From contig OZ022260.1 in NCBI GenBank assembly GCA_963978905.1, forward strand, positions 35,667,326 through 35,731,325: DNA of 64,000 nt, given 5' to 3'. Position numbers and translations under genes: made by a program. Shown piece by piece: positions 20,939 through 33,800 of the stretch (positions within the stretch are counted from its first letter, which is position 1; every line of letters begins with the position of its first letter). This DNA comes from Trichostrongylus colubriformis (taxonomy: Eukaryota > Nematoda > Chromadorea > Rhabditida > Trichostrongylidae). Under the pieces are notes generated by a model. The model did not search any database and was not told the origin of the DNA. It worked only from the letters and a program-made list of their open reading frames with translations.

Positions 20939-23572
20939 TGGCTCATCCACTGACTTGCGAGGGCCAGCCGATGTATGGATCAGTGCTTGTGTTCTCCCCG
21001 ATGAACCTGGTACCACTTCACCTACCTCAGAGGGATGAAAGACTTCTGTGGCCTGGAGGACATTGATGCGGGATGAGAGAAGTGCGCGATACCGTAACCA
21101 GTGAAGGCATCTTGCCCAGAATCTTTTTATGTTGCCGTTCGAATACGCCACGCATTCGGATTCTACTTGGAACTGTGATGTCGGTAATGACTATAAAGGT
21201 AGTTCTTCACCTCGAACAAGGCTTTTGTGCCTGAATTCTGGGAAAATGGTATATTCGCGCGGACACGGTTATGCTCGAGTTTTACAGCGATTGCTGCGGC
21301 GAAGTGACCCAAAAAGTTTTCGAGGGTGGGTTTTCGCAGGAATTTCAATTAATGGTGAAAAATTCTGGCCCCGCTTTACCCCAACACACTATTCGATTCG
21401 TTAATGACGGATGTAGCGCGTCAATTATCTTGCTTGTAGCAGCACCTCTTCATGTATTTTGTCAGCATATAATTCGACGCTGTTTTTTTCAGGCGGCTAA
21501 ATGCCGTATTCGTTGTGCATCTGATGAGCAAAGGTGGTGATTTAGCGGTAGGCAACGGCGTCAGGCGTTCGCCACGGGTACATCCACCACTGCCATGACC
21601 ACCACTGCAGCAAGGTACGTCTGCAGGCTGCCTGCCTAGTGATTGGATGGTTTTTTACCGGGCAATAGATGCTGGCCGTGTGAGCATACCTCATTGAACA
21701 CATCAACGCGTCACACATATACCTTGTGTTCGTCAGCCTGCTTGCCTGCCTGCCTGCCTCGCTTATCTCGCGCCTGGCTTGGCATGTTGAATTTGAGGCG
21801 TTCACGACCATCATTACACGAATTATCCGCTATTTGCGGCGCCTTATTCTTCTCCATGGCGACAATTGCCCGTACGCCCCGGAAAATTAGATACGGTACA
21901 TTTTGCATGAGACAGTCGTTTCGAGGCGTTTAGACTGAAATTTGATAATTGGCCTGTACGCCATAATAGCCGTAGAAGAAGTGTCACACGGTAGGCAATC
22001 ATGAATGCTTCGGGAAATTGGAAAAAACTATGAGAAGAAAATTGAAATGCCTGGCGGTATGCACCTCAAAATATATTGATATCAATATTATAATTCATTA
22101 TTATATTAATATTGGTACTCGGTCATACTTAAATGAGCACGAAGTATGCTAACTATGACTTAACAGCTAGGTCAGCTTGGTAAAGATTGCACTTCGGCAA
22201 GAAGTGCATTCAAATGCTTTTGCGATGCTACATGCAAATCAAAAGCATGGCGTACATCCGTATCAGCTTTGGTAGTTTCATCAAACAGGGGATGCCACCT
22301 TCTCTGTCATTTTTGTCGGTTTTGATTGTTTTCTTAAAGGTATTCACTTTATTCTTTTTGAGAGTATGAATTTTTCAAAATTATAAATATTTATGTACAT
22401 ACATATTTATACAAGAGAATTTTTCCAACAAAATGTCAATAAAAATTTCAGTCTTCAGACCCAAATGTAGTTGGCAAAAAAAATTTGTATTGTCAGCTAG
22501 CCTCACACGCTCTAACAAAACTCTTTTCGGTAGTCACGGTGTGAGATTTTTAGGAGAAAAGGGGCAATAAGTTTGACGTGGTTACGCTTGAAATTCGATG
22601 AATGGGGAATTATAACCACCTCAAAATGGGGCCATAAGACAAAGGATGTGGTTCTCAGTAAAACTGTGAAACTGAGTGAAACTACTTGGAACTCCCACAA
22701 TAGTTGAAATTCCTGAATGCCCCCTGCCTTAATGACCCCACTGTTAGCTTGTCCTTTCGAAAGGATAGAATAGCTGAAATTACTGCTTACTTGTCAGCCG
22801 CTCAAATTATCACCTAAACAGTTTCGTTAGTTTCGTTAGTAGTTTCGTTAGTAGAGGGTAGCGGAGCAGTACAATGAGCATTTGCAAACAGATCTAGTTC
22901 AACCCATTTAGGCATCGAGTGAAACCTATTCATGATCAGAATTCTTGGGTCTCCTGGCATATTGTTTAAAATGTAGCCTTATGAGTTTGTTTAGTCCGAA
23001 ATGACCCGAAATGAGAGTTCTAATTCAGTAATACCTGGGTTGTCTAACAAGTACCTTAGCAGTCTGTCGTTACTGTAATTATTTATCGAAGATTTGATAT
23101 CATTTTTATACAAAAATCGACTCTTGCCATCTATTCATTTGCTACCCTTAGTTCATCTCTGTTCGTCAGAAAATCAAAGCTCTATCCCTAACAAGGTCAG
23201 GGTAGCGCAGCGCAAACCATTTCTTGAATGCGCCACGCAACCGTCTTTCGTTTAGAATGGTGATTGTACATGAATATGCTTATTATTCAGTGCATTAGTT
23301 TGTGGACACCATGCATTAGTTAACATGAGGTAAAAGAAAAAGGTCGCGGCACTCTATCTGCATTGTATTTTTGGTACATAATTAGACCCGAGATCCGATA
23401 TTACATGAACCATAGCCACGATAGCAAGGCCATGCCCACTTCTTTCCCAACTCCACCTCTAAATACATATCTTGTGGTGTACAAGGAGCTCTCAAATTGA
23501 TCTTCAGTTCTCTGCATCATGCGAATAACGGTGCACCACTTGTCACTAGAACAGTCATAATATTGGGTAGTC

Positions 23573-24246
23573 CAAAAAGTCCTTTCGTATTTTTAAATAC
23601 CGCTTTTTGCCTCCAAACTGCTTTCCAGCAATCTCTTCTGTACATACACATTTAGTACAAGTCTACACGCATCTATAGGTATTATTGTCTTCCATCCCCC
23701 GGATAACCTTTTTCGGCAAAATAAACATATCAGCGGTCATCCTCATTTTCAATACAGAAATTATAAAAAAATTTTTCTTTGAATGGCGTAGACAGGGAAA
23801 GGAAAGATGATAATCCGATGGAGCAAGATGAGGGCTATGAGGTGGATGGGGCAGCAATTTTTATCCAAGCTCGAGAATTTTTTGCCGGGGCAATTTTTGG
23901 CAAGTCTTCCCACTATTGAAAAAGTGACTCGCCAATAAATTCTCGAGCTTGGATAAAAATTGCTGCCCCATCCACCTTATAGCCCTGTTCTTGCTCCATC
24001 GGATTATCACCTTTACCTTTCCCTGTCTAACGCCATTCAAAGAAAAATTTCTGTATTGAAAATGAGGTTGACCTTTGATATGTTTATTTTGCCGAAAAAG
24101 GTTATCCGGGAGATGGAAGACAATAATACCTATAGATGCGTGTGGCTTTGTACAACATGTCTATGTACAGAAGAGATTGCTGGAAAGCAGTGTTGAGGGA
24201 AAAAGCGGTATTTGAAAATACGAAAAAAACTTTTTAGACAACCCAA
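23573..24246. mobile_element. Foldback element: two mariner 3' halves fused head to head
   Basis: A 674-bp palindrome flanked by TA (23571-23572, 24247-24248). Arms of about 300 bp begin TTGGGTAGTCCAAAAAGTCC and its inverted counterpart and surround a spacer of about 60 bp. Each arm, read inward to outward, encodes a mariner transposase C-terminal piece (LPHPP-S-LAPSDYHL block, then a VIR(G/E)MEDNN tail) on opposite strands. The outer ends are therefore both the element's 3' terminus and no 5' half remains. Transcription through it would give a long hairpin RNA. Confidence 0.85.
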
Positions 24247-24505
24247 TATCTCCGATTATGATTTACTCTTGAATTTTGAGAAAAGAAACTCACGTCATTG
24301 GTTGGTTGCACAATAGAAAAGCCAAAGCAGCCGCCGCGGAAAATGATGACAGTCCATTCTAATCTTCCGCTTGAACTAAATTGAACCATTGGCAATCGAA
24401 CTCCCAGGCAAACTGCGACTAAAAAAACAACTTAATTTTTTGAAAAGGTTGAGACAGGGGCAATTGAACTGCAAAGTATCTTTTTTGACACCTAGTGAGA
24501 TAATA

Positions 24506-25401
24506 TTAGGTTGTCCCAAAAGTCTTGTAGTATTTTTCCAAAAAAAATCAGTAACTCTTGTTCACTTCGAGGAAGGTCCAGGCGGTTCAGGAATATGGTA
24601 GAACGTTCCCTAAGCTTTCTAGGAAAATATAAATTGACACACCAGATCCCGTGGAGAGAGCTACAATGCCCGTTGTCGATACCCACCCAACTCGCGATGT
24701 CGTCTATTATGAGCGGTCTTGCGGCACCAAAACGACGGAAGCTTGCCACTCCATCAGCGCTGCATTGGGCAAGGGATGTGTGAGTTAAGTGACCGTGCGC
24801 CGCTGGTTCATCAGCTTCAGCAACGGCGAGATTGACATGAAAGACAAACCACGCTTGGGACTGTGCTGGTTCTGGAACGCGGAAGGAATGCTCTTCCGTG
24901 AGGTGCTGGTACAAGGCGAGACAGTCACCGCTACCGTATGCACCCACCAGCTCCAACAGCTCGCCGTCGCTGTTCAAGAAAAATGCCGGAAAAGGTCCGC
25001 GGTCACCCTTCTTCATGACGACGCCCGCTCCCATTTCGCACCCATTTCGCGGAAAGTACCCAGCACAAGTTATAGGAGCTCGGCTGGGATGTGCTGCCCC
25101 GCTCGCCATACACTCCAGACATTGCCCCTTCCTGCTATCATCTTACCCATCCTCTCGAATCCTTCCTGGCCAAGAGAAAATTCGTTGATTATGACTTTCT
25201 TGCGAAGGCGATCGCTGACTTCTTCGACTCTCAGAACCCAGAGTTTTGGGAGAAGGAAATCAACGATTTTCCTACAAAGTGGCAGAGGGTTGCCGATAAC
25301 AATGGTCAATACGTTGTTGCCTAATTGTTATTTGTTGGGCGAAAAAAAAATAAAAAGTGATGATCGAAAAAAAATCCTACAAGACTTTTGGGACAACCTA
25401 A
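24506..25401 (+). mobile_element. Mariner-family element with TTAGGTTGTCCCAAAAGTC termini
   Basis: An 896-bp element flanked by TA (24504-24505, 25402-25403) with inverted ends. Broken frames carry mariner transposase landmarks: VRRWFISFSNGEIDMKDKPR (targeting-domain end), an LLHDDARSH block, then YTPDIAPSCYHL and a long C-terminal tail ending at the TAA near 25322. Frameshifts and a missing middle segment rule out activity. A shorter relative lies at 60423-60995. It sits only 37 bp from the next mariner. Confidence 0.92.
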
Positions 25402-25438
25402 TATTTGATACTTACAGATCAAAGGTAAAAAAATCCTA

Positions 25439-26337
25439 TTAGGCTGATTCATAATAAATCGGACAAATGGTAGTGATGATTTCTAGGGATCATAACTCAG
25501 TAACGAATTAACGAAAATGGACGCACGAGGTACCGTTGGAATGAGTATGAAAAGCTCTTCAAAGTACCGCAAAATAATCACTCCAAAGTGAATTCATTCC
25601 GCCACAACGCCGCACGATTTCAAGCGGTCCAGAGACCACATCCGCAACGTCATACTATTTATATCGCTATCTGGCCAGGAACCCGCGGATATCGGCAGAC
25701 GTCTGATAGAAGTTCACAAGGAGCATGCCCCCGGCAGAAGTACACTGTAGTTGTAGCATTCGAAGTTTGCGTCAGGCGACTATTCCATCGAAGACGAAAA
25801 CCGCGGTTGGTGGAGCGTACACGGCGTCGAGTACTGGGAGCTGCTCGATGAAGGTACCACAGTATCCGCCGACGTCTACGTTCGTCAATTACGAGAATTG
25901 AAGGCAAATGTCCAAAGTTCGCTACGGCGGCGGTCACATGTCTACTTCCAGCACGACAACGTGTCTACTTCCACAGACCGCACTTCGCAAGATCGACCAA
26001 GGCCGAGCTGCTGTCGTACAGTTGGACCGTACTTCTATACCCACCGTAATCCCCAGTCCTGGCCCCTTCAGATTTCCACCTTTTCTCCCACAGCCAACGC
26101 CACCTGGACGGCCAAGACTCCAAAACTCGCGACGAGGTCAAGGCGGCACTCGGCAACTTCTTCGAGCTCCAGCTTCCGGTCTTCTGGAGCAAGGGCATCC
26201 ATGATCTGCCTATACCGTGGCAGAAGGTCATCGATAAAGATGGAGTATATTTCAAGTGAATCCCTGTTGTCGTAAAAAAGTTGTACGACAATGATTAAAA
26301 TTGGTCAATTTGTCCGATTTATTATGAATCAACCTAA
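25439..26337 (+). mobile_element. Mariner-family element, internally deleted (copy 2)
   Basis: An 899-bp near-duplicate of 9364-10250, flanked by TA (25437-25438, 26338-26339). It shares the terminal TTAGGCTGATTCATAATAAA, the same missing central segment and the same order of transposase fragments. Differences are scattered substitutions plus a roughly 12-bp insertion (a second GTGTCTACTTCCA) at about 25960. Confidence 0.93.
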
Positions 26338-26339
26338 TA

Positions 26340-27805
26340 AAAGAGCACATGTAGCCTCGATCAAGATGTATATGAAGACTTCAATGCTCCTATATTATAT
26401 CTCTAAAAAAATCCGATTTTCATTAAGGTAAATGTAACACGCTCGAACCCAGGTGGGAGTACTTTACGTGCTTGCATGTGAAAAATCATATCTTCCCACC
26501 CTTGAAGTGCGATAGCTAGAAGGCACCAAAAGAGGCTGATAAAAATGACTGAGGAAATAAGGAAGGTGTGGCTTGGCACGAGCCAGCGTGCTTATCTTGG
26601 ACACAGGGTATATTCCCATATACGACCTACCTTGACGACTGCTGCTCAGGCGGAATCATTTGGTGCGTTGTGGAAAAAAATTTGGGAAGTACGGTTCCCA
26701 CATCAAAATTCAGTCAGGGAAGAGGTGTGATTGCAGCTCAGAGTCAGATGTGGGTCGTGGGCAGATGAAAGAAGAGGAGGGGATCGTATTTTTCAGAAAT
26801 TTGTCTCAATAAGGCTTAATCATGATGCTAATGATATGGTTCCGGTCAATACGAAGAGGCAACTGTAGTCTCGTCAGTATGTGGTATACCATGAACTAGT
26901 ATAGCCTGCTCGCTATTCCCCGATTGGCCTTCCTTCTTGATAGCCCAAAATACGGCCCTCGAGTATTCTACGTCGATGACGAACAGCCTTCTTCCATGAT
27001 AGCCCAAAATACGGCCTCCTCAAGAGTTCTTTTACCAGCCCTTGGATTTGTGTTCTGCAGGATCCTTCTTCATTGTCTTAACACTGTAACGATTGTTACC
27101 CTATGTTTTGAAAAGGATACACACATGTACAATGCTGTTTCCCCCACTAGAGCTCCTCTCCAACTCAGAGGGGACGTCGAAGTATGGCGAATCCAACTGG
27201 ACCATGCCTTCGCCAACTCCCTATAGCTCTATTGACTAATTAACGTTCATGTGTTTTCGAGCTACTCATTAACTATCGATAAAATATCCAGGTCTTAATA
27301 TAAAGACTAGATCACCGGACCAAACTCTGAAAGTCGAAAAAACTTGGCATCGGCTGTGTTTGCCCTTGACAGATTGGGCGAGGGCGATTTTTTGCCAGCA
27401 CGCCTGTTTAACTTCAGCGATTGCTAATTTTCTTCTTTGAGACGCTAATTAGAGGCGGCCATTCATTTAGTTTTACAGCATCTTCAATAGAAAGCGAACC
27501 CGAAAAAGACGATGGATGAAGATCGAAGAAAAAACAAAAACAAGTTTATTGAAACAACAAACCATTCACGTAATTATCCATATCGTCTAGATCACAATAG
27601 AATTTATTCAGTTAAAGCTACAGAAATACAAAAAACTCAATTAGGTCACCGAAATAAATCGATAAATTCCCAGATATGCACATGTAATGGCGATTGTCGA
27701 AGTAAAGGTGTTATATGTGGGAACAGAAACTCAAGATAATTCAACAGATCACAGATTTCTTTTCATTCAGGCTGGACCAGCGCTACCTTCGGAATTGAGC
27801 TCAGA
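26340..27805. other. Intergenic, with a short direct duplication and relic sequence
   Basis: At 26930-27030 a unit containing GATAGCCCAAAATACGGCC occurs twice. Sequence at about 27310-27460 resembles 12455-12600 (shared words CCAAACTCT and TTTTCTTCTTTGA) and probably derives from the same dead element. An AATAAA on the minus strand (27545-27550) may end the ceh-2 transcript. No gene is supported. Confidence 0.4.
27545..27550 (-). terminator. Candidate polyadenylation signal for ceh-2
   Basis: AATAAA on the minus strand, about 255 bp past the ceh-2 stop codon at 27806-27808. Position and orientation fit; nothing else confirms it. Confidence 0.35.
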
Positions 27806-30800
27806 TCATGATCCGTGGCCCTCGCTGTAATCCGACTGTGTGGTTGTGGTAGTAGTCGACGTGGGTGGATTCTGATGAGGCGGTGTGTCATCTCCGTGAA
27901 GTGAAGTGGCTGGTGACGGTGGCTGGCCTTCGATACGAACCCGTTTATGCTTTGTTCGTCGATTCTGGAACCATACCTTCACCTGGAAAAAATGCGATGG
28001 ATTGATTTAGACGAGACACCTTCATTTGAATGAACATATAACAAATACTTGGTTATTCCATCCATAAATGACCAACAAACAGGAATTTTTGTGATTTACC
28101 TCTTAAATATGTACTCAAATAAACAGAAACCTTGACTGATTTCCCTTATGGCCTCGTCACACGCCTCCTAAGGGTCCGAATACACTATATGAAATATCAC
28201 CTAACCTCCGCACCTCAATTTATGATTATGTGTGAGGAAAAATTCCCAACATGATTCCCAACAAAAGCTGAATGCCTGGCGTATCCGCACTCAGGGGGCC
28301 TAACTGCTATAACACGACATGATTCGGACCTTATAACGATCACGCGTCTATAACATACATATCGTTCAGCCAAACATTTAGTAAATAGCTTTTTGGCAGT
28401 TATTTTAAAGGCAAGTATTTCAAAGGCAGTAGGCTCTGACCCTATAACCCGGAACGCCAAAATTGAAAAACTTAATTCAGAAACTATCACCACCCGGGAC
28501 TACTATTCTTAGTTCCATTAATTCTATTAAGGATTCAGTCACCCATTTGTGAAATCCAGAAGCAGTATGAAGACCCGGAATAGTGATTTATTCCATCCTG
28601 GGCCATACCGAGGCGGAGTAATTGGTGAAATGGCAATATCCAAATTTGAAAGTGTGTTTTGAATTTTTGTTAATGATTTTGATTCTTGGGACTTTCTCAT
28701 TTATTAGATTTCCAACCCTGGATCACTTGGAGAATAACTCGGTAATTCCGTACAAGCAATCCTCTTAATCCCAGTGCATCCAATCAATTATCGATCGGTC
28801 GAGACAATTAGACCATTGCTGCATTCCTCACCATCGTCAGCCCCCTCTCATTCAGTCAGGAAGAGCCCAATCGAGTGCAAACATCGAGTCCGTGAAATGG
28901 AGACGATACGGCGCCGACCGCATCGCGTGCATCGCGATGCGATGGCGCGACACCGCGCTGTTGACGGTCTTTTAGTAGGGGCTGCAGCTGTGGGTGGCTG
29001 CTGACTGGCTGACTGCTATCTACCGCCATAATGACACTTGAACAGTGTAATCGCATCAGGTTACCGTATTCTTTTGTCGCACGCTCGCGACGGGATCAAC
29101 AGTGAGCGCTGGCGGTGAGGTACTGATCGTCATTCACCACAAAGACTTTTCACAACAATGATCTTGATACATTGGGTTCAGAGGACCTGAGACTGTGGGC
29201 ATACGGTAAGTGGGTTGTCCCACGGAGTAGCTCAATCTTTTACATTTACTCTCTCTATTAGCATAAATAATCAATAACAATCAATATTAATGTGGAAAAA
29301 CAAATGAATAAAACCCTACAGCTGACCTGGGTTTCAGAAAGTGCCAATCGATTTGCGAGCTGCTTTCGTTCCGTTCCAACCACATAGTGATTACCTTCGA
29401 ATGCACGCTCCAATTGTAATAGTTGCGATGGGGAGAATGCGGTGCGAATTCGTTTGCTTTTACGGAACGGCTGTAGAAATAACCCAGCAGCAACTTCACC
29501 TGAAATTACGGAATATACGTGTACTCTACTATTGGACCGGGTATTTCATCCCGGAAGCTGAAAATTTCGTAGAATTTTGGGATAAAAATTGAAAAGGACT
29601 ATTTATTATGTCGCTATGTGCTACAATTCATGAAAATGAGATTCAGAGACACAGGATGGAAGACCACAGAACCATAGAAGCTGAAATACCTTGCCAAACC
29701 TAAACATGAGGGAAATTGCGCTCCACTGTTGGGAACGCCAGGCGAAGGCATGGCGCATTTTGGAGCCATTACGTATGAAGGATTTGAACAGATTTAATCT
29801 ATTTTTCTAGTCTATTTGATTGATTATTTAATCATACATAATTATTCCAACTTTTGATTCCTATTCATGAGCAACGACTTCCGCCCTGAACGGGCGTATC
29901 TGGTCTTATGCTCGGTCAAATGGTTCCTAAGGAAGCCATTGATATAGGTCCAACTTTAATGCCCGCTGAAATTTGAAATTACTTCTTCCGAAAGATAATG
30001 TAAATTTTGAGACCCAGTATAATTCTATCCTGCTGTTTTGTTTAGCAAAAATGATACGCCCGAATCATACTGACCAATCTACTGAGATACAGTACCCGAC
30101 AGTTTAAACAAAGGCTACTTGACACTCAGTTCCCTGAACAACTATCACCAGTTACCGTATCCGGGCCCACCACTGGATCACTAATCCGGGCTGAGATCGA
30201 CTTGTCACTGGGAACAGCATCCCTCAGTAAATATGAAGCCGATTACAAAGGCACTTAGCCTCACTAGGGTAATGTAAGACACTTGAGCTGACGATTTGTT
30301 TGCACTCTTGTTAGCATACAACGAATAGGGTGGGTGGATGCAAGTGGTTATAGTTTACCCGTCGATTTTTAAACTTTTCAGAAGATCTCAGAAATGGGCT
30401 CAGTATCCAGCTGCGCGGCGGGAGCTGGTTTCTTGAGCTATCGATTGCTGTGTATCGCGTGATTGCTTGTTCAATTCACCGTACCCTGCAATTGATATAG
30501 GCGGTCCCGTGAAAAAAAAAGATCGATACTATTTCTGTCTCAATGTCCAAAACGATCACTTAAAAGCCTATGAATCACAAATCAAGCATTTAAGAAACCA
30601 CGACAGTCATCATGTCTGAACCTTTCCAAGTCACTTCCAGGTAACAGTGAATAAAATGATAAAATTCTAGGATCATCGGTTAACTCTACACCTGCCATCG
30701 CGCCATGCACCTGACTCCCGTCAGCATTATAAAACACTGTAATTGCGCAAAAGGCAGAAGGTCTCATCCTTATAAAGTGGAAGGAGCGGAATGAATGGTG

Positions 30801-33800
30801 AACGAAGTAAGTAAAAGGCGAACAGCCTAGGGGTTTTAACTACGGGATTATTCGCTCAGATATCTTCAGTGGAGTTTGATTGAGCTGTGGGGATTGAAGA
30901 CTTTGTAGATTTCCCTAGCATTCGGTCCAGAAATTCAAAAATTGTGAATGAAGTATGAAAGCTTCTTGAAAATACACAAGCCCTGCCCCGTTTTGAGTTC
31001 TGCAGAATGGCCAGCTCTGCCTATGAAGTAATTTCGGCTTTTGTTCTAGAAAGGCTCATACTGATCAGATACCTTGAGCAACTGATAATGTGATAGCTAG
31101 ATGGAACTCTTCAGAAACGGTCTAAAGCTGCGCCCAGATCGTCTTCCTCAAAGGCACTCTCGGGTGTCACTGGCCGATTGTGGAATATGAAGGTAGACAT
31201 GTGAAGTACATAGTGCAACAGTGAAAAAAAGGACAGCATGAAATCGGGAAAAACCGAAACAGGGCCCCAGTTTACCATGAAGCCCTTTACCTTCACAGCA
31301 ATTAAGTCATCAGAATCCAACGCATCTAAACGATGTAGCACCCAAGACGCGATTTTTAACGCTGGTGTCGCCACAGATCTTCCCTTCAAAGCTCAAAATT
31401 TCATACACAGAGAAGATGTCTTCCCAGTTGTCGTCAGCCCTAACGGTATTTTCAAAAGTTTAGCCGGCCACCGCACACGCGGAATGATCTCACTTTCGCT
31501 GATTGTTGCCACTGCCAAAAAACTGGCGCTGGGTTACAAAGTATGTAGATGTTCCGCCTATACTATGTTTTACAGGGCCTTCGATAAAAAAAGATTCGAT
31601 CAAAATTTAAAGACCGTTAAAGAAGAGTTCTGCCTTTAAGCTACGATCTTCGTTATACAGAGAAATATTCAAGTTGATGTCGATGCCCAGGTTTCATGAA
31701 GGGGAGTTGAAGTCTATACTGTGGTTCAGAGCTTTACTTGTCCTCCCCATCCCCGTACCCGCACAGTGCTTGAAGAGATGCACCATAAACTGCGAAAGCT
31801 TTGATATTAGCTACACTTTTCAGGTATATGAGGATTATGAAAGAAAGGGAATGAGATATGAATGGGAATTATGTCAGTCAAGTTACTACTAGGATGCTGA
31901 GTTATGGGCAAAAGCTTCGGTGTCAGACGGGACAGTTATTGAGCTTTTGCCCATAACACAGCACCCTAGTAGTAACTTTCGCATCGCGGGCTGTCGCGAT
32001 AATCAGCAGCTATCAAAAATCAAAAATTTCATATGTCAGTACAAATAGATCAATAAGCAAAAGTAAGCAGACTTTGTGATTTTGAAGCGTCGCACTCTCG
32101 CAGACGATACTGCAGCCTTGAGGTCTTGCATTCGCAACACCGCAAATTCCCAGAATTGAAAAAACGCTAAATTTGACCTCTGTCTAAGTGGAGTTTTTTT
32201 TTCAATTCTCATGAATGAATATAAGGGTCCGCATGATCCAAGAAAAAGCTCGAGCTGGAGCCAAAAAAGGAGATTTCTCTGATAAACCTGCAAAAATCGA
32301 CTTTTGCGAATCTTTCATTTTCAGAACGCAATTACTCAATTAAACCCTAGGTGTACCAGTTTATCAGAAACAGAAGTACGTTTTACAGGGACAAAGCGAG
32401 TTGATTTGATACCTTCCACTAGGGTGAAACCAACCATGTGCCAGGGACTATAGGTAAGTACAATATGGTTGGCCGGGTTAATCATGTACCAAGAACTACA
32501 GGCAGGTACAATATGGTAGGTAAAGATAACAAAAGGTGAGAATTGGTCCTTGGACCTTTTATCCGGCCCAAGGAAATTCCCACCGAATGTTATCCTCCCT
32601 GAATGCCATTGAACGTGATTTCCCACTATCACTGGTCGCTTTTGTTCATTCCCTGCCAAAATGGTCAAAGCCGATTTTCAAGGAGCAGAGCTGAATGGGG
32701 CATTATGCGGAGACGGCAAAAGGGTTATCGTAGGTCAGTGCCAAAATCCACAGCCAATCAAAATCCGGACAAGCTAATGAGGAAGGGGGCAACAAAAAAA
32801 TGCAAATGAGTCAAAGCATATGAATTTCACAAGTCACGGTCCACGGAAGAAAGGAGTTACGGAGAAAGGAGTTAGTTCGATTATGGACCACTCCTGCCAT
32901 CCCAGTATCAGCATAGCGCCGAAGTTGCGTTAGTAATTTCCTAATATACTGCAAGTATTTGAGTTTTCATCATTACCAAGAGAAAGAGAAAAAATATAAT
33001 CTTCGCATGGAAAATTTGTGATTTGAACAAGCACGCAGCTCAAACTCGTTTTTAAAAGAGAGCGTTTGCACTTTCAAGATGCCCTATTTCACTACAAAAC
33101 TTTGAATAAAAAACAACAGCTCCACATTGGTACCGAGAAGAGTGGAGGGCGCGGCTACAACTCACTTCTGAAAGGGAGCTTTTAGATATCCACGGTGCCC
33201 CATACCGTAAAAATCTCACATTTAAACAAAACTGCAGCTTTATACTGGTACTGGGATCCAAGAAACTATCAAATCCCATAGATCTAAGTGGTTCCACATC
33301 GCTGTCAATAGCGGGGCTAGAAGGCTCAATTCTAGTGAACACAATGAACAGGCACGCATTCAAATTTATGTGATACTAGAAATTCAAAATCAACTTCATC
33401 GAGGAGGACAGTAAAGGAGAAAAGTGCTGAGTTTCGAGAAATAAAGTAGTAGAAGTGATAAAATTCTCAAATATCATTTATACGCGCAGATCATGAATTT
33501 TGGAAGCAAACTGTTAGAACTGTTGGATAATATTTGTAAAGCAGTAGGATCAGTAATATAAATAGAATAATAAAAAAATAAAATCGAAAATGACGAAGCA
33601 GGCGCTTGCAAGAGTGAACGGCCACCCAATATTTTTATCGCGCAAATCCAGCGCGGATTGATTTATCGAATTCCTATTTGATCTTCCGGAAAGATCACGA
33701 AAGTAGGATTTCATCCCCGAATAAAGGAATCACGCAAGAAAAGCCAAGTTTATTACCACTTCCCTCTTGCGGTACATATGATGACACCTTTTACCCAGGA

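Larger units (their letters stand above)
18132..23572. other. Gene-poor stretch with repeat fragments and a GC-rich block
   Basis: No supported gene. Contents are dispersed-repeat copies near 18286-18350, 20366, 20860-20938, 21142 and 23226, an AT palindrome near 22080-22120, and a tandem TTTCGTTAG repeat at about 22818-22855. A GC-richer block at about 21540-21930 includes a CCTGCCTGCCTGCC run. ORFs in that block lie on both strands, show no known motif and are probably chance. Confidence 0.4.

Noticed and set aside
31238..31639. 133-codon plus-strand ORF inside the ceh-2 intron
   Set aside because: No family resemblance and no support from context; overlaps relic repeat sequence at its left side.
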